Shown here one piece after another: positions 7,683 to 15,267 of a stretch of DNA of 64,000 nucleotides. The notes below the pieces were generated by a model. That model was not told the DNA's origin. It did not search any database and worked only from the letters and a program-made list of their open reading frames with translations. The position numbers were made by a program, and so were the translations under genes. Source of the stretch: Clostridia bacterium (GTDB lineage Bacteria > Bacillota > Clostridia > Oscillospirales > RGIG8002); NCBI GenBank assembly GCA_017620395.1, contig JAFZQJ010000026.1, positions 62,001 through 126,000 on the forward strand, given 5' to 3'. Within the stretch, counting starts at the first letter, position 1. Every line of letters begins with the position of its first letter.

Positions 7683-8573
7683 ATTACGGCTCTTTCGGAA
7701 AAAACGAAGAAATACATAAAAGAGAACTGCGCCCGCTCCCTTGAGGGCAGGACCGTGCTGATAACCGGCGCGAACAGCGGTGTCGGCTTCAAGACGGCCG
7801 AAACGATGGCGTACCTCGGCGCGTCCGTGATTATGGCGTGCAGGAATCTTGAAAAAGCGTCGGACGCGCGCGAAAAGCTGCTCGCGGACTATCCCGAAGC
7901 GGATATCCGCGTGACGCGGCTCGACATGGCGGATTTCGCTTCGATAGACGCCTTTGCGGAGCAGCTGCCGGACGTTGACGTTTTCATCAACAACGCGGGG
8001 CTTTTCCACCGCCGCGGCGAGAAGACGAAGGACGGCTTCGATCTGGTGATGGGCACGAACTATATCGGCGTTTATTACCTGAGCGAAAAGATACTTCCGA
8101 AGCTCGCGGCGTCGGGGCGCGAGGTCGTGTATATCAACACGATCTCGATCATCCACAAGGTCGCGCGCGTGAAGCTTTCGCGCTTCGACGACAGCCGCGG
8201 CGCGTACGCGCGTTCCAAGCTCTGCCTTGCGCGCTATTCGCGCTATCTCGCGGAGAAGTACAAGGATACGAACGTCCGCGTTTATATGGTCCACCCCGGA
8301 ATCGCGAAGACGCCGATCGCGTCGCACTTCCTCGGCGGGATGGACGCGCTGTCGAAGATCGTGCCGATAAACTCAGCGGAGAAGTCGTCGCTCGCGGCGG
8401 CGTGGATACTGTCGCACGACGTTCCCGACGCCGGAGTCGTCGGGCCGAATAAGATATTCGGCGGCTGGGGCTACCCGAAGCTGAACCGCACCTGCCGCAG
8501 AGCGAAGCGGGATATAGAGCCGCTCGTGGAATTCACGAAAGAACAGATCGAAACCCGGAGGGCTGCGAATTGA
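7683..8573 (+). CDS. Short-chain dehydrogenase/reductase, apparent ATT start
   Basis: A classical SDR of about 296 residues. The NAD(P) motif is TGANSGVG (about 28-35), then NNAG, then the active site GAYARSKLCLARY with the YxxxK pair. No ATG, GTG or TTG gives a whole Rossmann strand. The first conventional in-frame codon (GTG 7755) would begin inside beta-strand 1 (RTVLITGANSG). The frame extends upstream through a plausible helical N-terminus (TALSEKTKKYIKENCARSL) to ATT at 7683, 4 bases after AAGGGGAG. I therefore propose an ATT start, or a sequencing error of an ATG. The substrate is unknown. The stop overlaps the next gene. Confidence 0.8.
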   Translation: MTALSEKTKKYIKENCARSLEGRTVLITGANSGVGFKTAETMAYLGASVIMACRNLEKASDAREKLLADYPEADIRVTRLDMADFASIDAFAEQLPDVDVFINNAGLFHRRGEKTKDGFDLVMGTNYIGVYYLSEKILPKLAASGREVVYINTISIIHKVARVKLSRFDDSRGAYARSKLCLARYSRYLAEKYKDTNVRVYMVHPGIAKTPIASHFLGGMDALSKIVPINSAEKSSLAAAWILSHDVPDAGVVGPNKIFGGWGYPKLNRTCRRAKRDIEPLVEFTKEQIETRRAAN

Positions 8574-9025
8574 TAAAACTTACCGGCGTTACCGAAGATA
8601 ACTGGCTCGAGGTCGCTTCTCTGACCGTCAGAGACGACCAGAAGGAATACCTCGCGCCCGCGATAGGCATTATCGCGAGAGGATACGTCTACCGCGACTG
8701 CAACGCGAGGGTTTTCGCGGTCGAAAACGACGGAACCGTCGTCGGCGTCGCGCTCGTCAGGGAGTTCGCCGACGAGCCGCTCGGATACGACCTGCAGCAG
8801 TTCATGATAGGCGCGGAGTTTCAGGGCAGGGGCTACGGCTCCGCCGCGCTCGCGCTGATCCTGGACGAGCTGCGAAAAGAAGGGCATTACGATCACGTCG
8901 AGGTCTGCGTGAAAAAAGCCGATCTCGCGGCGATACGCCTTTATGAAAAACACGGCTTCACCGATTCCGGATATATCGACGATGACGCGCCGGATTCGCT
9001 TAATATGATATGCCGCCTCTTTTGA
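8570..9025 (+). CDS. GNAT-family N-acetyltransferase
   Basis: A 151-residue GCN5-related acetyltransferase. The acetyl-CoA pyrophosphate loop is QGRGYGSAAL (motif A, about 84-93), and a C-terminal LYEKHGF motif is also present. The overall layout resembles small spermine/spermidine (SpeG/BltD)-like or generic GNATs. It uses a TTG start at 8570 behind CGGAGGG and overlaps the SDR stop codon by four bases (TTGA), so the two are translationally coupled. The acceptor substrate is unknown. Confidence 0.85.
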   Translation: MIKLTGVTEDNWLEVASLTVRDDQKEYLAPAIGIIARGYVYRDCNARVFAVENDGTVVGVALVREFADEPLGYDLQQFMIGAEFQGRGYGSAALALILDELRKEGHYDHVEVCVKKADLAAIRLYEKHGFTDSGYIDDDAPDSLNMICRLF

Positions 9026-9033
9026 TATTTCGC

Positions 9034-9062
9034 TTGCATTAACGGTAAAACCGTGATAGAAT
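9034..9062 (+). promoter_or_regulatory. Sigma-A promoter of folT
   Basis: TTGCAT at 9034-9039 and TAGAAT at 9057-9062 have 17-base spacing and an extended -10 (TGA). It lies directly upstream of the riboswitch. Confidence 0.75.
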
Positions 9063-9073
9063 AAACACGTCAT

Positions 9074-9168
9074 ACAGAGTAGGCGCGGACGCGTGAAGTG
9101 CCGTCGGGACGGGGAGTTGCCCGGCGGACGAAGGAACGTTCCGCGGTGTCCGCGCCGCATCCCGCTGT
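9074..9168 (+). ncRNA. Tetrahydrofolate (THF, class I) riboswitch
   Basis: The conserved folT/THF aptamer pieces occur in order: AGAGTAG, GCGT.AAGTG, GGACGGGG, ACGAAGG, CGGTG and CGCATCC. P1 is formed by ACAG (9074-9077) with CTGT (9165-9168). The downstream gene is the folate ECF transporter component FolT, the usual target. Beyond the aptamer an ATATCGG/CCGATAT hairpin (9171-9197) has CTTCCC in its loop region, which can pair with the GGGGAG of the ribosome site (9215-9222). This suggests translational control by sequestering that site; the expression platform is my inference. Confidence 0.92.
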
Positions 9169-9228
9169 CAATATCGGCTGAAATATCTTCCCGATATCAT
9201 TGCGAGAATGTATGGGGGAGGTATTGTT

Positions 9229-9966
9229 ATGAATGAAACAAAAACCGTAAACGAACGGCTCGTAAATCCGTTCAAGGTACTGAAGGCGTCGGCGCTGGAG
9301 CTGACGAAGCTGCCGACCGTCTGCGTGCTCGCGGTCATGCTCGCGTGCTGCTACGTCTTCGGAATGCTCACGATACCGCTGCTCGGGCAGGCGCTGCAGA
9401 TCAAGTTCTCGTTCCTGATCTACGCGCTCTGCGGCGCGCTGTACGGCCCCGTTCCGACGGTGCTGCTCGGCGTTATGGATCAGCTTCTCGTTGAAACGCT
9501 GATGAAGGGCAACGGCTTCCTGCTCGGCTACGTGATCTCATTCGCGTTCCGCGGGCTGCTTTTCGGCTCGCTGCTTTATCACCGCACGCTCCCGCAGAAG
9601 GGGCTCTCCGTCGGCCGCGTCGCGCTGACGAAGGCGGCGGACACGGTGTTTTACAACGTCCTGCTGAATACGTATCTGAACTATCACTACGGTTTCATAA
9701 GCGCGGGCTCGTTCGCCGCGGCGGTCACCGTCCGCGTCGGCAAGAACATAGTCCTGCTGCCGCTTGAAATATTCCTGCTCTGCGTCTTCCTCGCCGCGAT
9801 GCTCCGCGCGCTTCCGCATATCGGCGGACTGCCGGAGGTGAAGACGGAGAAGATAACGAAAAAGCAGACGGCGGTCATCATCTCCCTCGCCGCGCTCGGC
9901 CTGGGACTGCTGCTGGCGTATCTGTTCATACCTTCGTTCCGAGAGGTGTTGAAGTTTGGCTTATAG
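9229..9966 (+). CDS. folT: Folate ECF transporter substrate-binding component
   Basis: A 245-residue integral membrane S component with about six hydrophobic segments (for example VCVLAVMLACCYVFGML and FSFLIYALCGALYGPVP). It follows the FolT pattern of an early transport-fold motif and a GxLLGY helix. It captures folate and works with a shared EcfT/A/A' module encoded elsewhere. The start is the ATG at 9229 after GGGGGAGG; an in-frame ATG at 9208 would include the ribosome site. The THF riboswitch directly upstream supports folate as substrate. The end overlaps the next gene by 11 bases. Confidence 0.92.
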   Translation: MNETKTVNERLVNPFKVLKASALELTKLPTVCVLAVMLACCYVFGMLTIPLLGQALQIKFSFLIYALCGALYGPVPTVLLGVMDQLLVETLMKGNGFLLGYVISFAFRGLLFGSLLYHRTLPQKGLSVGRVALTKAADTVFYNVLLNTYLNYHYGFISAGSFAAAVTVRVGKNIVLLPLEIFLLCVFLAAMLRALPHIGGLPEVKTEKITKKQTAVIISLAALGLGLLLAYLFIPSFREVLKFGL

Positions 9967-11800
9967 CGATATCGAAAAAAGACTGACGGAAGTAAAGAAG
10001 CCCTCCCGCTACTGCGGCGGAGAGGTCAATTCCGTCATCAAAGATCCGGCTTCTACCGAGGTCAGCTACGCGTTCTGCTTCCCGGACCTCTACGAAGTCG
10101 GCATGTCGCATATCGGTATGAAGATACTCTATTCCGCGGCGAACCGGCTCGACTTCGTTCGCTGCGAGCGCGTTTTCGCGCCGGACCGCGATATGATAGA
10201 GCTTATGCGCGAGACGGATACGTCGCTTTTTTCGCTTGAGAACAAGCTGCCCGTCGCGTCCTTCGACCTCGTCGGATTCTCGCTTCAATACGAGCTTTCC
10301 TACACCACGATGCTTCAGATGCTGAAGCTCGCGGGCATTCCGCTTTACTCCCGCGACCGCGGCGAAGACGACCCGCTCGTCATCGTCGGAGGCCCGTGCT
10401 CTTACAACAGCGAGCCGATCGCCGACTTCGTCGACCTCGTCGTGCTCGGAGAAGGGGAGGAGGTCGGCGACGAAACGCTCGAGCTCATCCGCGCCTGCAA
10501 GCGCGAGGGCTGCGGCCGCGCCGAAACGCTCCGCCGCTTCGCCGGAATAAAGGGCATATACGTCCCGTCATTTTACGACGTCGAATACGACGGCGTGAAG
10601 ATCAGATCGATAACCCCTAACCGTCCGGAAGCGCCGGCGCGGATCAGAAAGCGCATCATCGAAGACCTCGACAAAGCGTTCTATCCGGAGAGCTACGTCG
10701 TGCCCTACGGCGAGATCGTCCACGACCGCGCCTCCGTCGAGGTGCAGCGCGGCTGTATACGCGGCTGCCGCTTCTGCCAGGCGGGGTTCATCTACCGCCC
10801 CTTCCGCACCAAGAGCGCCGCGACGCTCAACTTCACCGCGAAAACGCTCTGCGAAAACACCGGCTACGACGAGCTCTCGCTGCTTTCGCTCTCCACGAGC
10901 GACTACCCCGAATTGAGCGGCCTCGTCGACGGACTCAACGAGTGGGCGGAGCCGAAGGGGATAAACCTCGCGCTGCCTTCTCTGCGCGTCGACAACTTCT
11001 CGATCGAGCTGATGAAGCGCGTGCAGAAGCTCCGTAAAAGCGGACTTACCCTCGCGCCCGAAGCGGGCAGCGAGCGCATGCGCAACGTGATAAACAAAAA
11101 CGTGCACGAAGCGGACATAATGCGCGCCGTGAACGCGGCGTTCGGCGGCGGCTTCACCTCCGTCAAGCTCTACTTTATGCTCGGCCTGCCGTTTGAAACC
11201 GACGAGGATATCGTCGCCATAGCCGACACCGCGCAGAAGGTCGTAGACGCCTACTACGCGAGCGAGGGCAGGCAGAAGGGCAGGAGCGTTTCCGTTTCGC
11301 TCTCCGTCGCGGCGTTCGTGCCCAAGCCCTTCACTCCGTTCCAATATGTGCCGCAGGATACCGCGGAGGAGCACTCGCGCAAGCAGAAGCTCCTGCGCGA
11401 GCACGTCCGTTCCAACAAGATAAAGCTCTCCACGCACGACGCGGATACGTCGTATATCGAAGCGGTGCTCGCCCGCGGCGACCGCCGCCTCGTTCCCGCG
11501 ATGGCGCTCGCCGCCGAGCGCGGCGCCTATCTGGAGGGCTGGAGCGAGAACTTCTCGCTCGATTTCTGGAAAGAGATTTTCGCCGAATGCGGCGTAAACG
11601 GCGACGACTACGCCTGCCGCGAACGCGGTACGGACGAGCTGCTCCCGTGGTCGCATATAGACATAGGCGTAACTGACAGATTCTTCATATCCGAATACGA
11701 AAAAGCGAAGCAGGCGGCCGCCTCGCCCAACTGCGCCGAGAAATGCCTCGGCTGCGGCGCCGCGTCGCTGGGAGGGGGAAGGTACTGTGCGAAACGTTAG
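9956..11800 (+). CDS. TIGR03960-family radical SAM protein with B12-binding-like N-terminus
   Basis: A 614-residue radical SAM protein. The [4Fe-4S] motif CIRGCRFC (CxxxCxxC, about 267-274) sits in VQRGCIRGCRFCQAGF. The N-terminal 200 residues resemble the cobalamin-binding-type domain of this family, and the C-terminus has a CxxxCLGCG cluster (about 600-607). The reaction is not established. In Clostridia the family is almost always adjacent to a DUF2344 partner, as here. Translation starts at TTG 9956 inside the end of folT, behind GAGAGG. It overlaps the DUF2344 gene by 14 bases. Confidence 0.92.
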   Translation: MAYSDIEKRLTEVKKPSRYCGGEVNSVIKDPASTEVSYAFCFPDLYEVGMSHIGMKILYSAANRLDFVRCERVFAPDRDMIELMRETDTSLFSLENKLPVASFDLVGFSLQYELSYTTMLQMLKLAGIPLYSRDRGEDDPLVIVGGPCSYNSEPIADFVDLVVLGEGEEVGDETLELIRACKREGCGRAETLRRFAGIKGIYVPSFYDVEYDGVKIRSITPNRPEAPARIRKRIIEDLDKAFYPESYVVPYGEIVHDRASVEVQRGCIRGCRFCQAGFIYRPFRTKSAATLNFTAKTLCENTGYDELSLLSLSTSDYPELSGLVDGLNEWAEPKGINLALPSLRVDNFSIELMKRVQKLRKSGLTLAPEAGSERMRNVINKNVHEADIMRAVNAAFGGGFTSVKLYFMLGLPFETDEDIVAIADTAQKVVDAYYASEGRQKGRSVSVSLSVAAFVPKPFTPFQYVPQDTAEEHSRKQKLLREHVRSNKIKLSTHDADTSYIEAVLARGDRRLVPAMALAAERGAYLEGWSENFSLDFWKEIFAECGVNGDDYACRERGTDELLPWSHIDIGVTDRFFISEYEKAKQAAASPNCAEKCLGCGAASLGGGRYCAKR

Positions 11801-12410
11801 AGTCAGATACGAAAAGACCGGCGACGCGCGTTTCGTTTCCCATCTTGACCTCGTGCGCACCTTCGCCCGTGCCGTCAGACGCGCCGACCTGAACGTGTAT
11901 TACACCGAGGGCTTCAACCCGCATATAAAGATGAACTTCCTGCCGCCGCTTTCGCTCGGCTACGAGAGCCTGTGCGAAGCGTTCGATATGCGCCTGACGG
12001 ACGAAACGCCCTGCCCGGAGGTCGCGCGGCGGCTCCGCGCCGTGCTGCCCGACCTGCTGCGTGTGACCGACGCCTACGAGCCGGAGACCGACCTTTCCGA
12101 CGCCGCCTCCGTGCAGTATTCGCTGCGCTTTGACGCGGATCCGGACAAGGCGGCGGAAACGCTTTCGCGCGGCGGGCTTGTCATCGAGAAGAAGACGAAG
12201 CGCGGACAGATAACCGTCGACGTCCACGACGCGCTGATAAGCGCGGAAAGCGCGGACGGCGCGCTCGAGATAACGCTTCCGATGGGGGAGAGCTGCCTCA
12301 ATCCGCGCCACGTCGTCGAGGCGCTGAATACCTACGGCGGCTTTGGCATCGAAGACTTCCGCTGCGTCCGCAGGCAGCTTTTCGCCGCCGACGGCAGCGT
12401 GTTCAGGTAG
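11787..12410 (+). CDS. DUF2344 / TIGR03936 radical-SAM partner protein
   Basis: A 207-residue protein starting at GTG 11787 inside the end of the radical SAM gene, with MRNVRVRYEKTGDARFVSHLD typical of the family (first 20 residues carry the signature). NPHIKMNFLPPLSLGYES follows at about 50-67. It is probably a partner or substrate-handling subunit of the upstream enzyme; the function is unknown. Its last 50 bases (12357-12406) occur again at 14980-15029 with only synonymous changes. No terminator directly follows this copy. Confidence 0.88.
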   Translation: MRNVRVRYEKTGDARFVSHLDLVRTFARAVRRADLNVYYTEGFNPHIKMNFLPPLSLGYESLCEAFDMRLTDETPCPEVARRLRAVLPDLLRVTDAYEPETDLSDAASVQYSLRFDADPDKAAETLSRGGLVIEKKTKRGQITVDVHDALISAESADGALEITLPMGESCLNPRHVVEALNTYGGFGIEDFRCVRRQLFAADGSVFR

Positions 12411-12456
12411 TGGCGATCTCGATCGCCTGCGCAGCCGCGCAGTATATAGTGTTCGT

Positions 12457-12543
12457 GTCATCCTGAGAGAGCGCGAAGCGCGAACCGAAGGATCTCACAC
12501 CGTCAGCAACCGGCAGGGGATTCCTCACTTCATTCGGAATGAC
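12457..12543 (+). repeat. Dispersed GTCATYCNGAG-type repeat, inverted pair
   Basis: The element starts GTCATCCTGAGAG and has CGAAGGATCTCAC internally. It ends with ATTCGGAATGAC, so two related units face each other, each beginning GTCATYC at its outer end. A single related unit lies at 41985-42017. This is the common TCATTCCGAG...CGAAGGATC family of short intergenic repeats found in many gut bacterial genomes. It fills the gap between the DUF2344 and MBL genes. Confidence 0.7.
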
Positions 12544-12577
12544 ATTACCGCGCTCAAACTCAAAAGGAGAAAACCAC

Positions 12578-13402
12578 ATGAAGATCAAATACCTCGGCAC
12601 CGCCGCCGCGGAGGCGATACCGGCGCTGTTCTGCACCTGCGAGACCTGCCGCGAAGCGCGGAAGGCGGGCGGCCGCGAACTGCGTCTGCGTTCGCAGGCG
12701 CTTATCAACGATACGCTGCTCATCGATCTCAACGGCGACACCGCCGCGAACGCGCAACGCTTCGGGCTGGATATGACGCGCGTTTTCCATTGCCTGATAA
12801 CCCACGTCCACAGCGACCACTTCTGCGTGCCGGAGTTTTTCTACGTCAGCCCCGGCTTTACACACCGCGACGGAATGCCGCCGCTGACCGTGCACGGCAG
12901 CGAAGACGTCGCCGAAGCGCTTGAAAAGAGCGTCGCCGCCGCAAAGGGCGCGCTCGTCTGCCGTTTCGAGCCGCCGTTCGCGCCGTTCGACGCGGGCGGC
13001 GTGCGCGTGACCGCGCTGAAGGCGAGCCACGGCATTCCTCATCCGTATATCTACCTGCTCGAGCAGGATGGCAAGTCGATCCTCTACGCGCACGACACCG
13101 GCCCCTTCCCTGAGGAAACCTGGGATTACCTCGGTCGGTCGAACGTCCGGCTGTCGCTCGTTTCGCTCGACTGCAACGACGGCGACGTTGACGATATCGA
13201 ATACGACGGACATATGTGCGTCGGTCGCTGCAAAAGGGTGCGCGACAGACTGAAGTCGCTTGGGATTGCGGACGAAAGCGCCGTTTTCGTGCTCAACCAC
13301 TTTTCGCATAACGGCGTCCGCACCCTCTACCGCGATATGTCGAAGATCGCCGAACGCGAGGGCTTTATCGCCTCATACGACGGACTTGAACTGACGGTGT
13401 AA
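12578..13402 (+). CDS. MBL-fold metallohydrolase, PhnP-like
   Basis: A 274-residue metallo-beta-lactamase-fold hydrolase. The metal motif is THVHSDHF, with H76, H78, D80 and H81. Later ligands are in SHGIPHPYIY, YAHDTG and a C-terminal LNHFSHNG. Cysteines near the N-terminus (FCTCETC) recall the extra zinc site of PhnP phosphodiesterases. The ATG at 12578 is preceded by AAAAGGAG; an upstream in-frame ATG lies inside the repeat element. The substrate is probably a phosphodiester or cyclic phosphate, but that is inference. Confidence 0.87.
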   Translation: MKIKYLGTAAAEAIPALFCTCETCREARKAGGRELRLRSQALINDTLLIDLNGDTAANAQRFGLDMTRVFHCLITHVHSDHFCVPEFFYVSPGFTHRDGMPPLTVHGSEDVAEALEKSVAAAKGALVCRFEPPFAPFDAGGVRVTALKASHGIPHPYIYLLEQDGKSILYAHDTGPFPEETWDYLGRSNVRLSLVSLDCNDGDVDDIEYDGHMCVGRCKRVRDRLKSLGIADESAVFVLNHFSHNGVRTLYRDMSKIAEREGFIASYDGLELTV

Positions 13403-13449
13403 CGCCGCCGTTCCGTGCGAAGCAAGCCGAAAGCCGTTCGAAATACCGT

Positions 13450-13482
13450 GCGCCTTCCTCATCCGGGGGAGGCGCCGTTTTT
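13450..13482 (+). terminator. Intrinsic terminator after MBL hydrolase
   Basis: GCGCC...GGCGC stem extended by TTCCTC/GGGGGA with G-T pairs, then a short T run at 13478-13482. Confidence 0.6.
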
Positions 13483-13507
13483 GCGCGCGTAAGGGCGGGT
13501 GTTTTTC

Positions 13508-13545
13508 AAAAATCGGTTGACCGATTTTCAATTCTGTGATAAAAT
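13508..13545 (+). promoter_or_regulatory. Promoter with inverted repeat over the -35 box (dockerin gene)
   Basis: TTGACC (13517-13522) and TAAAAT (13540-13545, preceded by TGA) are 17 bases apart. The -35 lies in the centre of AAAATCGG-TTGA-CCGATTTT (13509-13528), a good candidate repressor site. Confidence 0.65.
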
Positions 13546-13608
13546 ATATATGTAATACTGACCGCTTGACGCGATTTCGCGCAGATAAAAACAACGGAGG
13601 AAAAAAGA

Positions 13609-14862
13609 ATGAAAAGAAACATTTTCAAAAATCTGATTTCCGTGGCGGTAGCAGCGGCTATGCTGCTTGCGGCGCTTTCGGCGGCGCCGGCTGCGTCCGC
13701 GGGCGACGCGAGCGCCACCGTCCTGCGCGTGAGAAGCTCGAAGGACTTTCACGACGCGCTCTGGCAAACCGACGATAATGAAACTTACACGGTCGTCATT
13801 CGCATGGAGGACGATATCAAGGTCGAGCTTGATTCCAGTGAGCAGCTTGTCTGGATGAACGGGTATGACAATTATAATCTTATCCTCGACCTGAACGGCC
13901 ACGTCCTCGACCTCGGCTCATGCGTTCTGAAGGTCTGGAACTATGCATGCAACGCGACGTATCATCTGACAGACACCGTCGGCACCGGAAAGATACTGAC
14001 CGATACGACCGCCCACGCGGTCACTTTCCACAGCACAGAAGTTATGCACAACCAGCCCTTCACGGTAGACGTCAACGGCGTGACGTTCGAAAACGCGGGC
14101 ACGGCGGGCGACGCCTTCTACGTTGACGGCGACAACGGCGAGAATCAAACCATTGTGATCAAGGACGCGACCTTTATCAATTATGGTACCGCGTTCGATT
14201 ACTCGAGCGTCGAGAATGTCATAATAAAGAATATGAGGCGCAGCACTACGAACGGCACGGTGGGATTTGCCCAGGTCGGCAGAACCGTCGGGGAAGCGAT
14301 TGCCGACGGCTTCGAGCTGAGTTATTACAGATATGAATACCCGGATTATTTCGAGGAGATCGCGGCAAGCGATACGATCATCGCCGGGATACCCGTTTAC
14401 GAGGGCTACGACGCAGTCGTCCGTCCGACCGTTGCGGAGGCGCAATACGCCGCGACGTTCGATCCAAACGGCGGCAGCGGAACGATGGAATCAGTTTACC
14501 GTGCCAGCGAAGGTCCGTTCGCGTTCCCGGAATGCGGCTTCACCGCGCCTTCGGGCAAGCATTTCGTCTGCTGGATGATGGGCGGCAGGGTCTATCTGCC
14601 CGGTGAAGTTCTGTTTATGGACTATAACTTCGGCATCGCCGCGGTATGGAGCGACGGAGTCAAGGGCGATATGGACGGCGACGATGAGATTACCGTCGCG
14701 GACGCGCTGAAAGCGCTGCGTATCGCCGCGAAGCTCGTTGAGGCGACTGAAGAAGATCTGCGGATCGGAGATATCGACGGCAACGGCAAAATCGAGGTAA
14801 ACGACGCGCTGGCGATACTTCGCGTAGCCGCGAAGCTGGCGGATCAAAGCTCGCTCGGATAA
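13609..14862 (+). CDS. Secreted dockerin type I protein
   Basis: 417 residues. A class I signal peptide (MKRNIFKNLISVAVAAAMLL, ending near AAPAASAG) leads a region rich in beta-strands, probably a beta-helix-like segment (FTVDVNGVTFENAG and similar). FDPNGGSGTMESVY is an InlB B-repeat-like stretch. The C-terminus (about 349-413) is a dockerin with two calcium-loop repeats, GDMDGDDEITVADALKALR and GDIDGNGKIEVNDALAILR. It therefore probably docks on a cohesin-bearing surface scaffold. No glycoside hydrolase domain is recognisable. Ribosome site CGGAGGAAA. Confidence 0.85.
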   Translation: MKRNIFKNLISVAVAAAMLLAALSAAPAASAGDASATVLRVRSSKDFHDALWQTDDNETYTVVIRMEDDIKVELDSSEQLVWMNGYDNYNLILDLNGHVLDLGSCVLKVWNYACNATYHLTDTVGTGKILTDTTAHAVTFHSTEVMHNQPFTVDVNGVTFENAGTAGDAFYVDGDNGENQTIVIKDATFINYGTAFDYSSVENVIIKNMRRSTTNGTVGFAQVGRTVGEAIADGFELSYYRYEYPDYFEEIAASDTIIAGIPVYEGYDAVVRPTVAEAQYAATFDPNGGSGTMESVYRASEGPFAFPECGFTAPSGKHFVCWMMGGRVYLPGEVLFMDYNFGIAAVWSDGVKGDMDGDDEITVADALKALRIAAKLVEATEEDLRIGDIDGNGKIEVNDALAILRVAAKLADQSSLG

Positions 14863-14933
14863 ACCGCGGTGATGGGCTGTTAAGCGAAAACGCCGACAGC
14901 GCAGTCCTTTTCTGCATGGTGGTAAAACATATT

Positions 14934-14965
14934 AAAAACGGCTCACAATTTCGTGAGCCGTTTTT
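14934..14965 (+). terminator. Intrinsic terminator after dockerin gene
   Basis: AAAAACGGCTCAC pairs with GTGAGCCGTTTTT around a 6-base loop. It can act in both directions. Confidence 0.85.
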
Positions 14966-14979
14966 GTTAATTATCCGGT

Positions 14980-15032
14980 TTCCGGTGCGTCCGCAGGCAG
15001 CTTTTCGCCGCCGACGGCAGCGTATTCAGATG
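14980..15032 (+). pseudogene. Detached second copy of the DUF2344 gene 3' end
   Basis: Bases 14980-15029 match 12357-12406 at 48 of 50 positions and at equal length, and a TGA (15030-15032) ends the frame. Both differences, and the altered last codon context (AGG TAG against AGA TGA), are synonymous: FRCVRRQLFAADGSVFR is encoded in both places. This copy is followed by a strong terminator, as expected for an operon end. It looks like the original or a recombined 3' end, separated from its gene by about 2.6 kb. Confidence 0.75.
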
Positions 15033-15042
15033 AATAGCAAGT

Positions 15043-15076
15043 AAAAAAGCGCACGCCCGCGGGCGTGCGCTTTTTT
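15043..15076 (+). terminator. Strong intrinsic terminator downstream of DUF2344 remnant
   Basis: GCGCACGCCC and GGGCGTGCGC form a perfect 10-pair stem flanked by A6 and T6. It may originally have ended the radical SAM-DUF2344 operon. Confidence 0.85.
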
Positions 15077-15193
15077 ATCGCGATCACTTGTTAAGCCCTA
15101 TTATTATTCGGAGTTTATTGTTTCATAAACAAAGTCCGTGACGGCGTTGTGTTATGATTTTCAACAAAAATATTAAGATATAACAATAAACTA

Positions 15194-15222
15194 TTGACAA
15201 ATTGACGATTTTTATTTATCAT
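15194..15222 (+). promoter_or_regulatory. Sigma-A promoter of secreted M23 gene
   Basis: TTGACA (15194-15199), 17 bases, TATCAT (15217-15222). The AT-rich stretch 15077-15193 before it holds no gene or RNA that I recognise. Confidence 0.65.
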
Positions 15223-15267
15223 AAAGTTTGTGGGAAACCACAATACATTATTAAAGGAGGCATACCT

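Noticed and set aside
12343-12924. Extra plus-strand frame of 193 residues across the repeat element
   Set aside because: It crosses the dispersed repeat and runs in another frame over the MBL gene, with no domain or ribosome site.
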